This document shows, in pieces, positions 34,574 to 44,200 of a stretch of DNA of 64,000 nucleotides. The stretch comes from Aeromicrobium phragmitis (GTDB taxonomy: Bacteria; Actinomycetota; Actinomycetes; Propionibacteriales; Nocardioidaceae), in NCBI RefSeq assembly GCF_003674095.1, contig NZ_RDBF01000014.1:1-64000 (forward strand), in the 5' to 3' direction. The notes beneath the pieces were generated by a model. The model worked only from the letters and a program-made list of their open reading frames with translations. It ran no database searches and was not told the origin of the DNA. Position 1 is the stretch's first letter. Every line of letters begins with the position of its first letter. Both the position numbers and the translations under genes were made by a program.

Positions 34574-35740
34574 ATGGATTTCGAGCTGTCCCGCGAACAC
34601 GAGGACTTTCGGCAGGTGGTCCGCGACTTCGCCGGCGAGCACATCGCCCCGTACGTCGCCGAATGGGACAAAGCGCACCACTTCCCGGTCGATGCCGTGC
34701 GCGCGATGGGCGATCTGGGACTGTTCGGCTTGACCGCCTCCCCGGAGTACGGGGGAGCGGGAGCCGATTTCACGAGCCTGTGCGTGGCGATCGAGGAACT
34801 CGGCCGCGTCGACCAGTCCCTGGGCATCACCCTGGAAGCCGCGGTCGGCCTCGGAATCAATCCCATCGCCACCTTCGGAAGTGAGGAACAACGGCAGCGC
34901 TGGCTGCCCGACCTCGTCGCGGGGCGAGCGCTGGCCGGCTTCGGTCTGACCGAACCGGGAGCGGGATCGGACGCCGGCGCGACCCGCACGCGTGCTGAAC
35001 TCGACGGCGACAGCTGGGTGATCAACGGAGCCAAGCAGTTCATCACCAACTCCGGCAGCGAGCTCACGTCTCTGGTCACCGTCACTGCGCGCACGGGGAC
35101 GAAGCAGGACGGCAGCCCCGAGATCTCCGCCATCATCGTGCCGTCGGGGACGCCGGGTTTCGTCGCCGAACCGGCCTACGACAAGCTCGGATGGCACATC
35201 AGCGACACGCATCCACTGACCTTCACCGATGCCCGCGTTCCGGCCGATCATCTCCTCGGCGAGCGTGGACGTGGATACGCGCAGTTCCTCGCGACGCTCG
35301 ACGACGGCCGCGTCGCGATCGCCGCACTGGCCGTCGGACTCATCGAGGGCTGCCTCGAGCTCTGCACCGAGTACGCAGGGGAGCGAGAGACCTTCGGGCG
35401 ACCGATCGGAAGCCGGCAGGGTGTCGCCTTCCAGATCGCCGATCTCGCCGTGATGGCGCGCGCCGGAAGGGCGCTGACCTACCAGGCCGCCGCGATGAAG
35501 GACGCCGGGCGCACCGGCGCGGAGTTCAAGCAGGCGGCGGCCATCGCCAAGCTCTACACCTCGGAGGCCGCCGTCACCGCCACGCGCATCGCCACGCAGG
35601 TGTTCGGCGGCTACGGATTCATGGAGGAGTATCCCGTCGCCCGGTTCTACCGGGACGCCAAGATCCTCGAGATCGGCGAGGGCACGAGTGAGGTGCAGCG
35701 GATGCTCATCGCCCGCGGACTCGGGCTGCCGGTCGAGTGA
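34574..35740 (+). CDS. Acyl-CoA dehydrogenase
   Basis: A full-length ACAD of 388 residues. Signature 1 is G-L-T-E-P-G-A-G-S-D-A-G-A near 124-136, signature 2 Q-V-F-G-G-Y-G-F-M-E-E-Y-P near 343-355, and the catalytic Glu is in I-G-E-G-T-S-E-V-Q near 369. It oxidises acyl-CoA to enoyl-CoA with electron transfer to ETF. The ATG is predicted leaderless. Probable branched- or short-chain specificity is only a guess. It is convergent with the VWA gene, with 3 bases between the stops. Confidence 0.92.
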   Translation: MDFELSREHEDFRQVVRDFAGEHIAPYVAEWDKAHHFPVDAVRAMGDLGLFGLTASPEYGGAGADFTSLCVAIEELGRVDQSLGITLEAAVGLGINPIATFGSEEQRQRWLPDLVAGRALAGFGLTEPGAGSDAGATRTRAELDGDSWVINGAKQFITNSGSELTSLVTVTARTGTKQDGSPEISAIIVPSGTPGFVAEPAYDKLGWHISDTHPLTFTDARVPADHLLGERGRGYAQFLATLDDGRVAIAALAVGLIEGCLELCTEYAGERETFGRPIGSRQGVAFQIADLAVMARAGRALTYQAAAMKDAGRTGAEFKQAAAIAKLYTSEAAVTATRIATQVFGGYGFMEEYPVARFYRDAKILEIGEGTSEVQRMLIARGLGLPVE

Positions 35741-35743
35741 GGA

Positions 35744-37657
35744 TCAGCCGACGCGCTGACGTCGGCGCACCACGATCGCCCCGACGACGACCGCCGCCGC
35801 GATGACGAGGACCCCGGCGATCGTCACGGCCAGCCAGGGAGAGCCGTCGGAAGGCTCCTCAGCCGTCGCCGCCGCGTTGTCACCCTCACCGCCGCCGTCG
35901 CGCTGCGTCGCGTTCGCGTCGGCCGCTGCCGCGAGACGGAAGTCGGCGGACGGCGCGACGAGCTCTGAGACGTCCTCGTAGCCGGGGGCCGCACCGTCGG
36001 CCGTGGTCGTCCGCTTCAACGTCAGCGTGTAGGGGAGGTTGGCGTCGTCGCCGCGGACGTTGTAGACGACCTGCACGTAATGCACGCCGGCGAGCTGCGC
36101 CCCCTTCTCGCCCACGGACGTCACGGTGCGCTGGGACGGGTGGACGGGGTAGGACTGGGCCCCCGTACGGAACGGCCCGTTCTCACGAGTGTTGGCCAAG
36201 GCACCCGTGCTCCAGTCGTCCGGTTCGTTCGCCCAGAACGAGATGGAGTTCTCAGCACGGATCGGGTTGACGATGGAGACCTCGATGCCGCTCCCCGCGC
36301 CCGCCGCGCGGCGCACCTCGTCGGTCAGCTGCGCGTCCAACTGGGCTTGCAGACTCTCGCCCCAGTCCAGCGGGACTCCGATGACCTGTGTCTCGCCCGG
36401 GTTGATGTCGAGCGCGTAGGTGCCGTCATCGACGATCGGGGCATTCACGTTGCTGGTGCCGGGCACGACACCGGTGGTGGCATTCCCGGGTTCGAGTGCC
36501 GTCCACGCCGGCGGCTCCGGTGGCCCGGAGTCCAGGCCCCCGATGAACGGCGGCTCCTCGTACACGGCGATCTCGACCGGCGCACCGCCGATGTCTTGCC
36601 CGACGGAGCGGTTGAGACGGATGGTGAGCTCGTTGGCGGTGTTGCAGACGTCGTCGGGCGTGTTCTTCCAGCTCGAGGTCGCGCCGTAGTTGATGGGGCT
36701 GCGGGCCCCGAGGCCGATGCCGTACGCCGACGCACCGTTGCATTGCTTCTCGCCGTACTCGGCCTCGGCGAGCACGGCGACAGACACCGCATCGCCGAGG
36801 GAGCCGCCGGTACCGCGGAAAACGGCACCGACGTGGATGGTGCTGCCCGGGACGGTGCGTTCGACCTTCCAATGGATGGCCTCGTCTTCGGGGATCGTGT
36901 CGAGGTATCGGCCCTGGGTGAGGGTGGGCGCGGCGGCCGGGTCCGTCGTCCCCTCGACCGGGGTGCCGCCGAGGTCGAACGGCCGCGAGGCCCGGGTCGA
37001 CGTCACGGTGAGGCTGCGGGTGAGGGACTCGGCGTCGTTCGCGTCGTAGTAGGTCCCGCCGGCGCGCTCGGCGATGCACCGCAAAGTGTCGCGGGCGTCC
37101 CCGGAGACGTCGAGGCCGACCACATCCACGCGTACGTCGACGCCGGAACTCGCGATCTCACCGGCCACCTCGCACGGATCGGGATCGCACGTGGGCTCGC
37201 CGTCCGACACCAGGATGATCGACCGTCGGCCCGAGTCGCCGAGGTCCGCGGCCGCTTCGCGGAGCGCATGGCTCGTGGGCGTCCAACCGACCGGAGCGTA
37301 CTCCTCGACCGCCGCGCGGAGGTCGTCACGGTTGTCGGTGCCCAGGTCGACGACGCGCTGGGAATCGGTGCACGCTGCGGGATCTGTCCCCGCGACGTCG
37401 CTGGCGCCGAAGACGCGGAAGCCGACCCGTTGGTTCTCGGGGAGTTCGTCGATGACGGACGTCAATGCCTGCTTGGCCGCATCGATGCGGGTTCCGCCAC
37501 CGCCTCCTGCGGCGTCCGCCATCGAACCCGATGCGTCGAGCACCAGCATCATGTCGCTCGGTGCAGCGTCCTGCGGCTCCTCCGCCGCTGCCGGCGCGGC
37601 CATCGCCGACCACGCGAGGAGCATCACGCCGACGGCGAGATAGCTGCTGCGCTTCAT
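35744..37657 (-). CDS. Exported VWA domain protein with C-terminal membrane anchor
   Basis: A signal peptide (about 1-25) is followed by a von Willebrand A domain (about 34-220) with a complete MIDAS: D-A-S-G-S near 42, T in G-W-T-P-T-S near 125 and D in S-D-G-E-P-T near 150. A long beta-rich region follows, then a membrane helix (about 607-629) and R-R-R-Q-R inside. The protein has 637 residues. It should be a surface metal-dependent adhesion or assembly factor; the ligand is unknown. Five Cys pairs are plausible outside. GAGGGGG precedes the ATG. It follows maf by 24 bases and may be the last gene of the accD5 operon. Confidence 0.85.
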   Translation of the reverse strand: MKRSSYLAVGVMLLAWSAMAAPAAAEEPQDAAPSDMMLVLDASGSMADAAGGGGGTRIDAAKQALTSVIDELPENQRVGFRVFGASDVAGTDPAACTDSQRVVDLGTDNRDDLRAAVEEYAPVGWTPTSHALREAAADLGDSGRRSIILVSDGEPTCDPDPCEVAGEIASSGVDVRVDVVGLDVSGDARDTLRCIAERAGGTYYDANDAESLTRSLTVTSTRASRPFDLGGTPVEGTTDPAAAPTLTQGRYLDTIPEDEAIHWKVERTVPGSTIHVGAVFRGTGGSLGDAVSVAVLAEAEYGEKQCNGASAYGIGLGARSPINYGATSSWKNTPDDVCNTANELTIRLNRSVGQDIGGAPVEIAVYEEPPFIGGLDSGPPEPPAWTALEPGNATTGVVPGTSNVNAPIVDDGTYALDINPGETQVIGVPLDWGESLQAQLDAQLTDEVRRAAGAGSGIEVSIVNPIRAENSISFWANEPDDWSTGALANTRENGPFRTGAQSYPVHPSQRTVTSVGEKGAQLAGVHYVQVVYNVRGDDANLPYTLTLKRTTTADGAAPGYEDVSELVAPSADFRLAAAADANATQRDGGGEGDNAAATAEEPSDGSPWLAVTIAGVLVIAAAVVVGAIVVRRRQRVG

Positions 37658-37681
37658 GAAGCCCCCTCGATGACCGGTCCG

Positions 37682-38290
37682 TTACCCGTGCGCTTCGTGC
37701 CCGTGCCGGTTCCACAGATCGGGCCACACGATATCCAGCTCCTGCACCATCTCGCGCAACAACGGCAAACTGAGTCCGATGACGTTGTGATGGTCGCCCT
37801 CGACGCGGGTGATGAAGGCGCCGCCGAGACCGTCGATGGTGAAGGCGCCGGCGACCTGGAGCGGTTCACCCGTCGCGACGTACGCCTCGATCTCCTCGTC
37901 GGTCACGTAGGCGAAATGCACCCGCGTGGCCGCTGCTCGAAGGACGACGTCGTCGCCGAGGCGCAGGCAATGGCCGGTGTGCAGCACCCCGGCATTGCCG
38001 CGCATGGCGCGCCAGCGCTGGCGCGCCGTCTCGGCATCGTGAGGTTTGCCGAGAATCTGTCCGTCGAACTCGAGCACGGAGTCACAGCCGAGGACGAGGC
38101 GGTCGCGATGATCGACCGCCACCGCCTCGCACTTAAGGCGCGCCAACTCGCTCGCGAGTCCGCTGGGCGTCGCCGCGACGACCTGGTCCTCGTCGACGCC
38201 CGACACCACGACGTCGGGCTCGATCCCGGCGCGCCGCAGCGTCGACAGGCGCGCCGGAGACGCGGAGGCGAGAACGAGCCGCATCGTCAC
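37682..38290 (-). CDS. maf: Maf family nucleotide pyrophosphatase
   Basis: House-cleaning NTP pyrophosphatase of about 202 residues. Motifs are L-A-S-A-S-P-A-R-L (near 6-14, S-x-x-R), the conserved E-L-A-R-L-K near 48, G-C-D-S-V-L (near 68), L-G-K-P-x-D near 80 and the late D-G-x-G-G-A-F. The GTG at 38290 overlaps the accE stop as GTGA; ATG 38284 is a minor alternative. The position after accD5-accE matches mycobacteria (Rv3282). Confidence 0.92.
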   Translation of the reverse strand: MTMRLVLASASPARLSTLRRAGIEPDVVVSGVDEDQVVAATPSGLASELARLKCEAVAVDHRDRLVLGCDSVLEFDGQILGKPHDAETARQRWRAMRGNAGVLHTGHCLRLGDDVVLRAAATRVHFAYVTDEEIEAYVATGEPLQVAGAFTIDGLGGAFITRVEGDHHNVIGLSLPLLREMVQELDIVWPDLWNRHGHEAHG

Positions 38291-38517
38291 CAGGCGCTAC
38301 GGCGCCACTGTCCGAGGCCGACCCGCAACGGGGTGCGGTGCTGCCGGGCGGGATGTCCCCATTCGGACCGAACTCGCGCCGGCCTTCTGTCCGCCGCATG
38401 CGCCGCAGCGGCGTTGCGCGCAGCGACGACGGCCACGAGGGCAGCGAGCTCCTCCTCGGTGAGGTCCCCCCGAACGACGCGCAGGACCGGCTTGGCCGGG
38501 GTCGTCTCCTCGCTCAC
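38287..38517 (-). CDS. accE: Acyl-CoA carboxylase epsilon subunit
   Basis: A 76-residue protein with the epsilon-subunit pattern: [20 protein letters not shown] at 12-30, a basic middle, and a terminal W-R-R-S-A-W. In actinobacteria the epsilon chain bridges and activates the AccA3-AccD5 complex. It starts with GTG overlapping the accD5 stop (38517-38514) and its own stop overlaps maf, so three genes are coupled by four-base overlaps. Confidence 0.88.
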   Translation of the reverse strand: MSEETTPAKPVLRVVRGDLTEEELAALVAVVAARNAAAAHAADRRPARVRSEWGHPARQHRTPLRVGLGQWRRSAW

Positions 38518-40118
38518 AGCGGGATGTTCCCGTGCTTCTTGGGCGGAAGCGTCTCCCGCTTGGTGCGCAGCAGCCGCAGCGCCTTGGCGACCTCGGCCCG
38601 GGTGTGGCTGGGACGGATGACCGCGTCGACGTAACCGCGTTCCGCGGCCACGTAGGGGTTGCACAACGTGTCCTCGTACTCGGTCATGAGCTCGGAGCGA
38701 CGCGCATCCGGATCGTCGGCGGCGGCGATGTCGCGGCGGTAGAGGATGTTGACGGCACCCTGAGCACCCACGACGGCGATCTGCGCGGTCGGCCACGCCA
38801 GGTTGACGTCCGCGCCGAGGTGCTTGGAGCCCATGACGTCGTAGGCGCCGCCGTACGCCTTGCGCGTGATGACGGTGACCAGTGGGACGGTGGCCTCGGC
38901 GTAGGCGTAGATGAGCTTCGCGCCGCGGCGGATGATGCCGTTCCACTCCTGGTCCGTACCGGGGAGGAATCCCGGCACGTCGACGAACGTCAACACCGGG
39001 ATGTTGAAGGCGTCGCACGTGCGGACGAAGCGGGCGGCCTTCTCCGAGGCGTCGATGTCGAGCGTTCCGGCGAACTGCATCGGCTGGTTGGCCACCACGC
39101 CGACGCTGCGGCCCTCGACGCGCCCGAAGCCGATGACGATGTTCGGCGCGAACATCGGCTGGACCTCGAGGAAGTCCTGGTCGTCCAGGACGGTCTCGAC
39201 GACCGTGCGGATGTCGTACGGCTGGTTGGCCGAATCGGGGATGAGCGTGTCGAGTGCCAGGTCCGCGTCGTGCGGTTCGAGGTCGATGTCCTCGTCGTAG
39301 GCCTCGGGTTCCTCCATGTTGTTCTGCGGGAGGTAGCTGAGTAGCGCCTTGACGTACTCGATCGCGTCGGTCTCGTCCGCGCCCATGTAGTGGGCGTTGC
39401 CGCTCCTGGTGTTGTGGGTGCGAGCGCCGCCGAGTTCCTCCATCGTGACGTCCTCGCCGGTGACCGTCTTGATGATGTCCGGGCCGGTGATGAACATATT
39501 GGAGGTCTGGTCGACCATGACGACGAAGTCGGTGACGGCGGGGGAGTAGACATGCCCTCCGGCGTTCGACCCCATGATCAGGCTGATCTGCGGGATGACG
39601 CCCGATGCGTGGACGTTGCGGCGGAAGATCTCGCCGTAGAGGCCGAGCGAGACGACGCCCTCCTGGATGCGGGCGCCGGCGCCTTCGTTGATGCCGATGA
39701 TGGGGCAGCCGGATTTGATCGCGAGGTCCATGACCTTGGTGATCTTCTCGCCGTACACCTCGCCGAGGCTGCCGCCGAAGATGCTGAAGTCCTGGCTGAA
39801 GACGCACACCTGGCGCCCGTCGATCGTGCCGTAGCCGGTGATGACGCCGTCACCCAGCGGCCGGTTCTCGGCGAGGCCGAAGGCGGTGGCGCGGTGGCGT
39901 GCGAAGGCGTCGAGCTCGACGAACGAGCCCTCGTCGAGCAGCTGCTCGATCCGTTCACGGGCGCTCTGCCGCCCCTTGGCGTGCTGCTTCTCGGCGGCGC
40001 GCTGGGCGACCTCGACGGTGGCCTCGTGCGTGCGGCGTTCGTGATCGGCGAGCTTGCCCGCGGTGGTGTGGAGCTCGGGATGCGCCTCGAGCTGGACGTC
40101 CGGTGCTGCGTCGGTCAT
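38514..40118 (-). CDS. accD5: Propionyl/acyl-CoA carboxylase beta subunit (carboxyltransferase)
   Basis: A 534-residue carboxyltransferase that moves CO2 from carboxybiotin to propionyl- or acetyl-CoA. Oxyanion-hole glycines are in F-G-G-S-L-G-E near 113-119 and Y-G-G-A-Y near 418-422. Other landmarks are [12 protein letters not shown] and [14 protein letters not shown] 40118 is preceded at 7 bases by TAAGGT (40131-40126), so the longer frame is rejected. Divergent from birA, whose product charges the AccA3 biotin. Confidence 0.95.
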   Translation of the reverse strand: MTDAAPDVQLEAHPELHTTAGKLADHERRTHEATVEVAQRAAEKQHAKGRQSARERIEQLLDEGSFVELDAFARHRATAFGLAENRPLGDGVITGYGTIDGRQVCVFSQDFSIFGGSLGEVYGEKITKVMDLAIKSGCPIIGINEGAGARIQEGVVSLGLYGEIFRRNVHASGVIPQISLIMGSNAGGHVYSPAVTDFVVMVDQTSNMFITGPDIIKTVTGEDVTMEELGGARTHNTRSGNAHYMGADETDAIEYVKALLSYLPQNNMEEPEAYDEDIDLEPHDADLALDTLIPDSANQPYDIRTVVETVLDDQDFLEVQPMFAPNIVIGFGRVEGRSVGVVANQPMQFAGTLDIDASEKAARFVRTCDAFNIPVLTFVDVPGFLPGTDQEWNGIIRRGAKLIYAYAEATVPLVTVITRKAYGGAYDVMGSKHLGADVNLAWPTAQIAVVGAQGAVNILYRRDIAAADDPDARRSELMTEYEDTLCNPYVAAERGYVDAVIRPSHTRAEVAKALRLLRTKRETLPPKKHGNIPL

Positions 40119-40124
40119 GTGGCT

Positions 40125-40131
40125 TACCTTA
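40125..40131. promoter_or_regulatory. Shared bidirectional -10 (TACCTTA)
   Basis: Minus-strand TAAGGT (40131-40126) lies 7 bases before the accD5 ATG. Plus-strand TACCTT (40125-40130) lies 5 bases before the birA GTG at 40136. The hexamers share five bases, exactly as at 7392-7398. Confidence 0.65.
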
Positions 40132-40135
40132 GACC

Positions 40136-40966
40136 GTGTCTTCCTCACCGCATCGGCGTCCCTGTGATCTGGCCCGCACTCCACTCGACGTCCCCGCACT
40201 CGAGGCCGCACTGCGGCCCACCCGCTGGCAGCACGTGGTCGTCACCGCCGAGTCGCCGAGTACCAACGCCGAGTTGGCGGAGGCGGCGCGTGCCGGCGCC
40301 CCGTCGGGTTCGGTCGTCACCACCGATCACCAGGCGGCCGGCCGAGGGCGTCTCGACCGCACGTTCGTCATGCCACCGATGTCGGGCATCGCGGTGTCAG
40401 CGCTGATCCGGCCTGACGTGCCACTCACGCGATGGAGCTGGCTGCCCCTGGTCGCCGGGCTCGCCGTCGCGGACGCGATCGCCGAAGCGGGCGTGGCGGC
40501 GGGCGGGATCAAATGGCCGAACGACGTCCTCGTCGACGGACGAAAGATCAGCGGCATCCTGCTCGAACGAGTCGAGCCGCCGGCGGGCTCGAAGCTGCGT
40601 CCCGCCGCGGTCATCGGGATGGGGGTCAACGTCAGCGTGACGGAGGCGGACCGTCCCGTCGAGACGGCCACCTCGCTGCTGCTCGAAGGGGCTGAGCACC
40701 TGGACCGAACCGTGCTCGTGACGCGATTGCTGACCCACCTCGACCGCTGGCTCGCGGTCTGGGAGGACGATGCCGCCGCGAGCTTCGAGGAGCTGCGTGA
40801 CGCCTTCGTGCGGCGCTGCGTCACCGTCGGCCAGCACGTCCGGCTGACGCTCCCGGACGGAAGCCGCGAGGGCACGGCGGAGACGGTCGACGAGTTCGGC
40901 CGCCTGGTCGTGGACGGGCAACCGTTCAGCGCTGGTGACATCACCCACGTTCGCCCTGCCGGCTGA
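40136..40966 (+). CDS. birA: Biotin-[acetyl-CoA carboxylase] ligase
   Basis: Activates biotin and attaches it to the carrier Lys of AccA3. The 276-residue protein has no N-terminal DNA-binding domain (group I). Catalytic motifs are A-G-R-G-R-L-D-R near 64-71, the central [12 protein letters not shown] near 122-133 with the biotinyl-AMP Lys, G-I-L-L-E and G-M-G-V-N-V near 161. The C-terminal SH3-like domain follows. The GTG start is leaderless from the promoter shared with accD5, which would tie ligase supply to carboxylase expression. Confidence 0.93.
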   Translation: MSSSPHRRPCDLARTPLDVPALEAALRPTRWQHVVVTAESPSTNAELAEAARAGAPSGSVVTTDHQAAGRGRLDRTFVMPPMSGIAVSALIRPDVPLTRWSWLPLVAGLAVADAIAEAGVAAGGIKWPNDVLVDGRKISGILLERVEPPAGSKLRPAAVIGMGVNVSVTEADRPVETATSLLLEGAEHLDRTVLVTRLLTHLDRWLAVWEDDAAASFEELRDAFVRRCVTVGQHVRLTLPDGSREGTAETVDEFGRLVVDGQPFSAGDITHVRPAG

Positions 40967-40992
40967 CGTTCCGCACGTGACAGAATCGTCCT

Positions 40993-41514
40993 ATGTCCCT
41001 CTCGGCCAAGCTGCTTCTCGATGGCGAGCACGTCGTCGAGGAGACTCGCACGCACGTGAAGGTGCTCGTGGTGCCGTTCCTCTTCGGCTTGGCCGTCATG
41101 GCGGTCGCCGGTTTCACCTACGGCGTGGTCGGCGACACGGGTGGGTCGTGGGCACGGATCGCGGTCGTCGCGATCGCGGTGGTGCTGTTCACGATCACCA
41201 CACTCGTCCCTTTCCTGCGGTGGTACCTGTGGACGTACAGCCTGACGAACCTGCGGATCATCGAGCAGCGCGGCATCCTCACCCGGACCGGCCGCGTCAT
41301 TCCGCTCATGCGCATCAACGACGTCAACTATGAGAAGCACCTCATCGACCGCGTGCTGCGCTGCGGCACCCTGGTGATCCACGACGCGAGCCAGCAAGCA
41401 GGTCTACGGCTGCACGACATCCCGCGGATCGAGGAGTTCCACCGCAGCGTCAGCAGGCTGGTGTTCGACAACCACCCATCTCAACAGGAGGTCCCTCGTG
41501 GTGAATCGAGCTGA
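40993..41514 (+). CDS. PH domain-containing membrane protein
   Basis: A 173-residue protein with two helices (about 25-45 and 55-75) and a bacterial PH-like domain after them: R-W-Y-L-W-T-Y-S-L-T-N-L-R-I-I-E-Q-R-G-I-L, then R-V-I-P-L-M-R-I-N-D-V-N-Y-E. The function is unknown. Near birA the mycobacterial Rv3278c has the same kind of protein. A weak CAGAAT lies 6 bases before the ATG. The cyclase gene overlaps its end by 17 bases. Confidence 0.85.
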   Translation: MSLSAKLLLDGEHVVEETRTHVKVLVVPFLFGLAVMAVAGFTYGVVGDTGGSWARIAVVAIAVVLFTITTLVPFLRWYLWTYSLTNLRIIEQRGILTRTGRVIPLMRINDVNYEKHLIDRVLRCGTLVIHDASQQAGLRLHDIPRIEEFHRSVSRLVFDNHPSQQEVPRGESS

Positions 41515-42490
41515 CGAGCGCGACGAACTCGTCTCGCTGATCCTCGGTTCGCGCCTGGACCTCACCAGCGACGAGGTCGCCGAGAAGGGCGGTCTGTCGC
41601 CGGAGAACACGCGACGTCTATGGCGCGCGCTCGGCTTCCCCGACCCGGGGGACTCGTCGGCGTTCGGGGCGTCCGATGCGGAAGCCGTCGCCATCGTCGC
41701 CTCGGCGATCGAGAGCGACATGCTGGCCGAGGACACCACCTTCCGGCTGACCCGCGCGGTGGGTCAAACCATGGCGCGACTCGCCGACTGGCAGGTCTCG
41801 ACGCTCGTCGACCAGCTGGAGCGCGACGTCGAGGCGGGCAAGGCGCAGAGCCGGCTCCAGGCAGCGATGGCGTTGGCCGCGACCGCCGGTCCGGCACTCG
41901 AGAAGCTCCTGGTGCATGCGTGGCGACGTCACCTTGCCGCGGCCGCTTCGCGCCTCGAGGCGCAGGGCGCCGTCGACGAGGAGCTACTGTCCACCACGAT
42001 GTCGGTCGGCTTCGCGGATCTTTCGCGGTTCACCGCCTTGTCGAACCAGCTCGACGACGCGGCGCTCGCGCGGGTCGTGGAGACCTTCGAGAACCGGGCG
42101 ACCGATTTGGTCACCTCCTACGGCGGCCGGGTCATCAAGACGCTCGGCGACGCCGTCCTCTACGTCTGCCCCGATCCGGTTCAGGCCACCCGCATCGCAT
42201 TGGAGATCGTCAGGCGGCTCTCGACCAGTGAGGGTCTCCCGAGCCTGCGGGTCGGCCTGGCGACGGGTTCGGTGATCAGCCGCCTCGGCGATGTCTTCGG
42301 CCCGCCCGTCAACCTCGCCGCCCGGCTGTCCCATGTCGCGCGCAGCAACCGGGTGCTCGTGGACACCACCACGGCCAACGCCCTCGGCGACGACTTCGAG
42401 ACGCGGGTGCTTCCCCCGCGCCTGCTGCGCGGTTTCGGCAACGTCTCGCCGATCACCGTCACCGAACGCCGCGGCTTCCGCAGTCGCTGA
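41498..42490 (+). CDS. Class III adenylyl cyclase with N-terminal regulatory domain
   Basis: The 330-residue protein has a helical N-terminal domain (about 1-150) like the autoinhibitory, pH-sensing domain of mycobacterial Rv1264, then a cyclase homology domain. Catalytic metal Asp residues are in F-A-D-L-S-R-F near 172 and L-G-D-A-V near 217. The adenine-selecting Lys is in I-K-T-L-G-D, and its Asp partner in G-D-V-F-G-P-P-V-N. The transition-state Asn and Arg are in V-N-L-A-A-R-L. All six are present, so it should make cAMP. AGGAGG precedes GTG 41498; GTG 41501 is equally possible. Confidence 0.88.
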   Translation: MVNRADERDELVSLILGSRLDLTSDEVAEKGGLSPENTRRLWRALGFPDPGDSSAFGASDAEAVAIVASAIESDMLAEDTTFRLTRAVGQTMARLADWQVSTLVDQLERDVEAGKAQSRLQAAMALAATAGPALEKLLVHAWRRHLAAAASRLEAQGAVDEELLSTTMSVGFADLSRFTALSNQLDDAALARVVETFENRATDLVTSYGGRVIKTLGDAVLYVCPDPVQATRIALEIVRRLSTSEGLPSLRVGLATGSVISRLGDVFGPPVNLAARLSHVARSNRVLVDTTTANALGDDFETRVLPPRLLRGFGNVSPITVTERRGFRSR

Positions 42491-42511
42491 TCGTCCGGCG
42501 GCCGGTCTCGA

Positions 42512-42517
42512 TAGGCT
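42512..42517 (+). promoter_or_regulatory. Leaderless -10 of purK
   Basis: TAGGCT, 7 bases before the GTG at 42525. Confidence 0.55.
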
Positions 42518-42524
42518 GGCTGCC

Positions 42525-43694
42525 GTGCCTGAACTCGCGGTGATCGGCGGGGGACAACTCGCCCGGATGATGCAGCAGCCTGCCATTGCGCTCGGTATCC
42601 GGCTTCGGCTGTTGGCCGAGGGCCCGGACGTCTCGGCGGCGCAAGTCGTGGTCGATCACGAGGTCGGCGACTACACCGATCTCGACGCCTTGCGGCGGAT
42701 CACTGCGGACGTCGACGTCGTGACGTTCGACCACGAGCACGTCCCGCCGGCGCACCTGCGGGCCCTGCAGGACTCGGGCGTCGCCTGCCGCCCCGGGCCG
42801 CAAGCGCTCATCTACGCCCAGGACAAGGGCGACATGCGTGCGAAGCTCGCGGAGCTCTCGTTGCCGGCGCCGGCCTTCGCCGTGGTCGATCCGGGAACGG
42901 ACGGCGCGGAGGTCGCCCGCGCCGAGCTCGCCGCCTTCGGCGAACGCGTCGGCTGGCCGTTCATCGTCAAGACCACGCGCGGCGGCTATGACGGCAAGGG
43001 CGTCTGGAAGGTCGCGTCCCTCGACGAGCTCGACGAGCCGTTCTCCGCCGTCGCGGCCTCGGGGGCCCGGATGCTCGCCGAGGAACTCGTGGACTTCCGT
43101 CGGGAGCTGTCGGCTCAGGTGGCGCGCCGGCCCTCCGGGGAGATGGTGGTCTACCCCGTGGTCGAGTCACGACAGCGCGACGGGATCTGCGTGGAGGTCA
43201 CTGCTCCGGCGCCTGACCTCGACGTGGCCACCGCTGCGGAAGCGACCGCCGTCGCGACGTCGGTCGCCGAAGGTCTGGACGTCGTCGGGATGCTCGCCGT
43301 CGAGTTGTTCGAGACGCAGGACGGGCGGGTACTCGTCAACGAGTTCGCGATGCGGCCGCACAACACCGGCCATTGGAGCATCGACGGCGCGGAGACCAGC
43401 CAGTTCGAGAACCACGTGAGGGCCGTGCTCGACCTGCCGCTCGGTTCCCCCTCGCCGCGTCAGGAATGGGCCGTGATGGTCAACATCCTCGGCGGGAGGG
43501 TCACCGACCTCGTGGCGCAGCGGGCGGTCGCTCTCGCGGCCGAGCCGGACGTCCACATTCACCTCTACGGCAAGGACGTCAAACCCGGGCGCAAGGTGGG
43601 ACATGTGACGGCCACCGGGGACGACCTCGACGACGTGCTCCGCCGCGCCCGGCGCAGCGCCGCGATTCTCACGGACGGAGACGAAACAGCATGA
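42525..43694 (+). CDS. purK: N5-carboxyaminoimidazole ribonucleotide synthase
   Basis: Carboxylates AIR with ATP and bicarbonate in purine synthesis. The 389-residue ATP-grasp protein starts [15 protein letters not shown], has T-F-D-H-E-H-V-P near 67-74, the glycine loop [10 protein letters not shown] near 148, and [12 protein letters not shown] near 275. GTG 42525 has a -10 at 7 bases, so the longer frame is cut. It is coupled to purE by ATGA. Confidence 0.94.
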   Translation: MPELAVIGGGQLARMMQQPAIALGIRLRLLAEGPDVSAAQVVVDHEVGDYTDLDALRRITADVDVVTFDHEHVPPAHLRALQDSGVACRPGPQALIYAQDKGDMRAKLAELSLPAPAFAVVDPGTDGAEVARAELAAFGERVGWPFIVKTTRGGYDGKGVWKVASLDELDEPFSAVAASGARMLAEELVDFRRELSAQVARRPSGEMVVYPVVESRQRDGICVEVTAPAPDLDVATAAEATAVATSVAEGLDVVGMLAVELFETQDGRVLVNEFAMRPHNTGHWSIDGAETSQFENHVRAVLDLPLGSPSPRQEWAVMVNILGGRVTDLVAQRAVALAAEPDVHIHLYGKDVKPGRKVGHVTATGDDLDDVLRRARRSAAILTDGDETA

Positions 43695-44200
43695 GCGACG
43701 CGCAGCCCCGCGTGGGGATCGTGATGGGATCGGACTCGGACTGGCCGACGATGCAGGCGGCCGCCGAGGCGCTGACGGAGTTCGACATCGCCTACGAGGC
43801 CGATGTCGTCTCGGCCCACCGCATGCCGACCGAGATGCTGGATTATGGCCGGCGCGCGCACGAGCGCGGGCTGGAGGTCATCATCGCGGGTGCGGGCGGG
43901 GCCGCCCACCTGCCCGGAATGCTCGCCGCCGTCACGCCGCTGCCGGTGATCGGGGTACCGGTGCCACTGCGTCACCTCGACGGAATGGACTCGCTACTGT
44001 CCATCGTCCAGATGCCCGCGGGCGTCCCCGTGGCGACGGTGTCGATCGGGAACGCTCGCAACGCCGGGCTGCTGGCGGCGCGCATCCTCGCAGCGGGCGA
44101 CCCGGAGCTCACGAGTGCGATGCTGCGATTCCAGGAGACGCTCGCTGACACCGCTCGCGCGAAGGGCGCCGCGGTTCGCGACGCAACTCAGTCGCGGTAG
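43691..44200 (+). CDS. purE: N5-carboxyaminoimidazole ribonucleotide mutase
   Basis: Converts N5-CAIR to CAIR, the step after PurK. Class I PurE of 169 residues: G-S-D-S-D-W near 13-18, S-A-H-R-M-P near 40-45 with the general-acid His, [11 protein letters not shown] near 66-76 and the P-V-x-L-R-H-L-D-G segment. Overlaps the purK stop by four bases. The 3' end overlaps the convergent PPOX gene by 13 bases. Confidence 0.95.
   Translation: MSDAQPRVGIVMGSDSDWPTMQAAAEALTEFDIAYEADVVSAHRMPTEMLDYGRRAHERGLEVIIAGAGGAAHLPGMLAAVTPLPVIGVPVPLRHLDGMDSLLSIVQMPAGVPVATVSIGNARNAGLLAARILAAGDPELTSAMLRFQETLADTARAKGAAVRDATQSR

Noticed and set aside
36080..38620. An 846-codon open frame on the plus strand opposite the VWA, maf and accE genes
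   Set aside because: It runs antisense through three well-supported genes, its protein is low-complexity Arg/Gly/Asp-rich, and such shadow frames are expected at this GC content.
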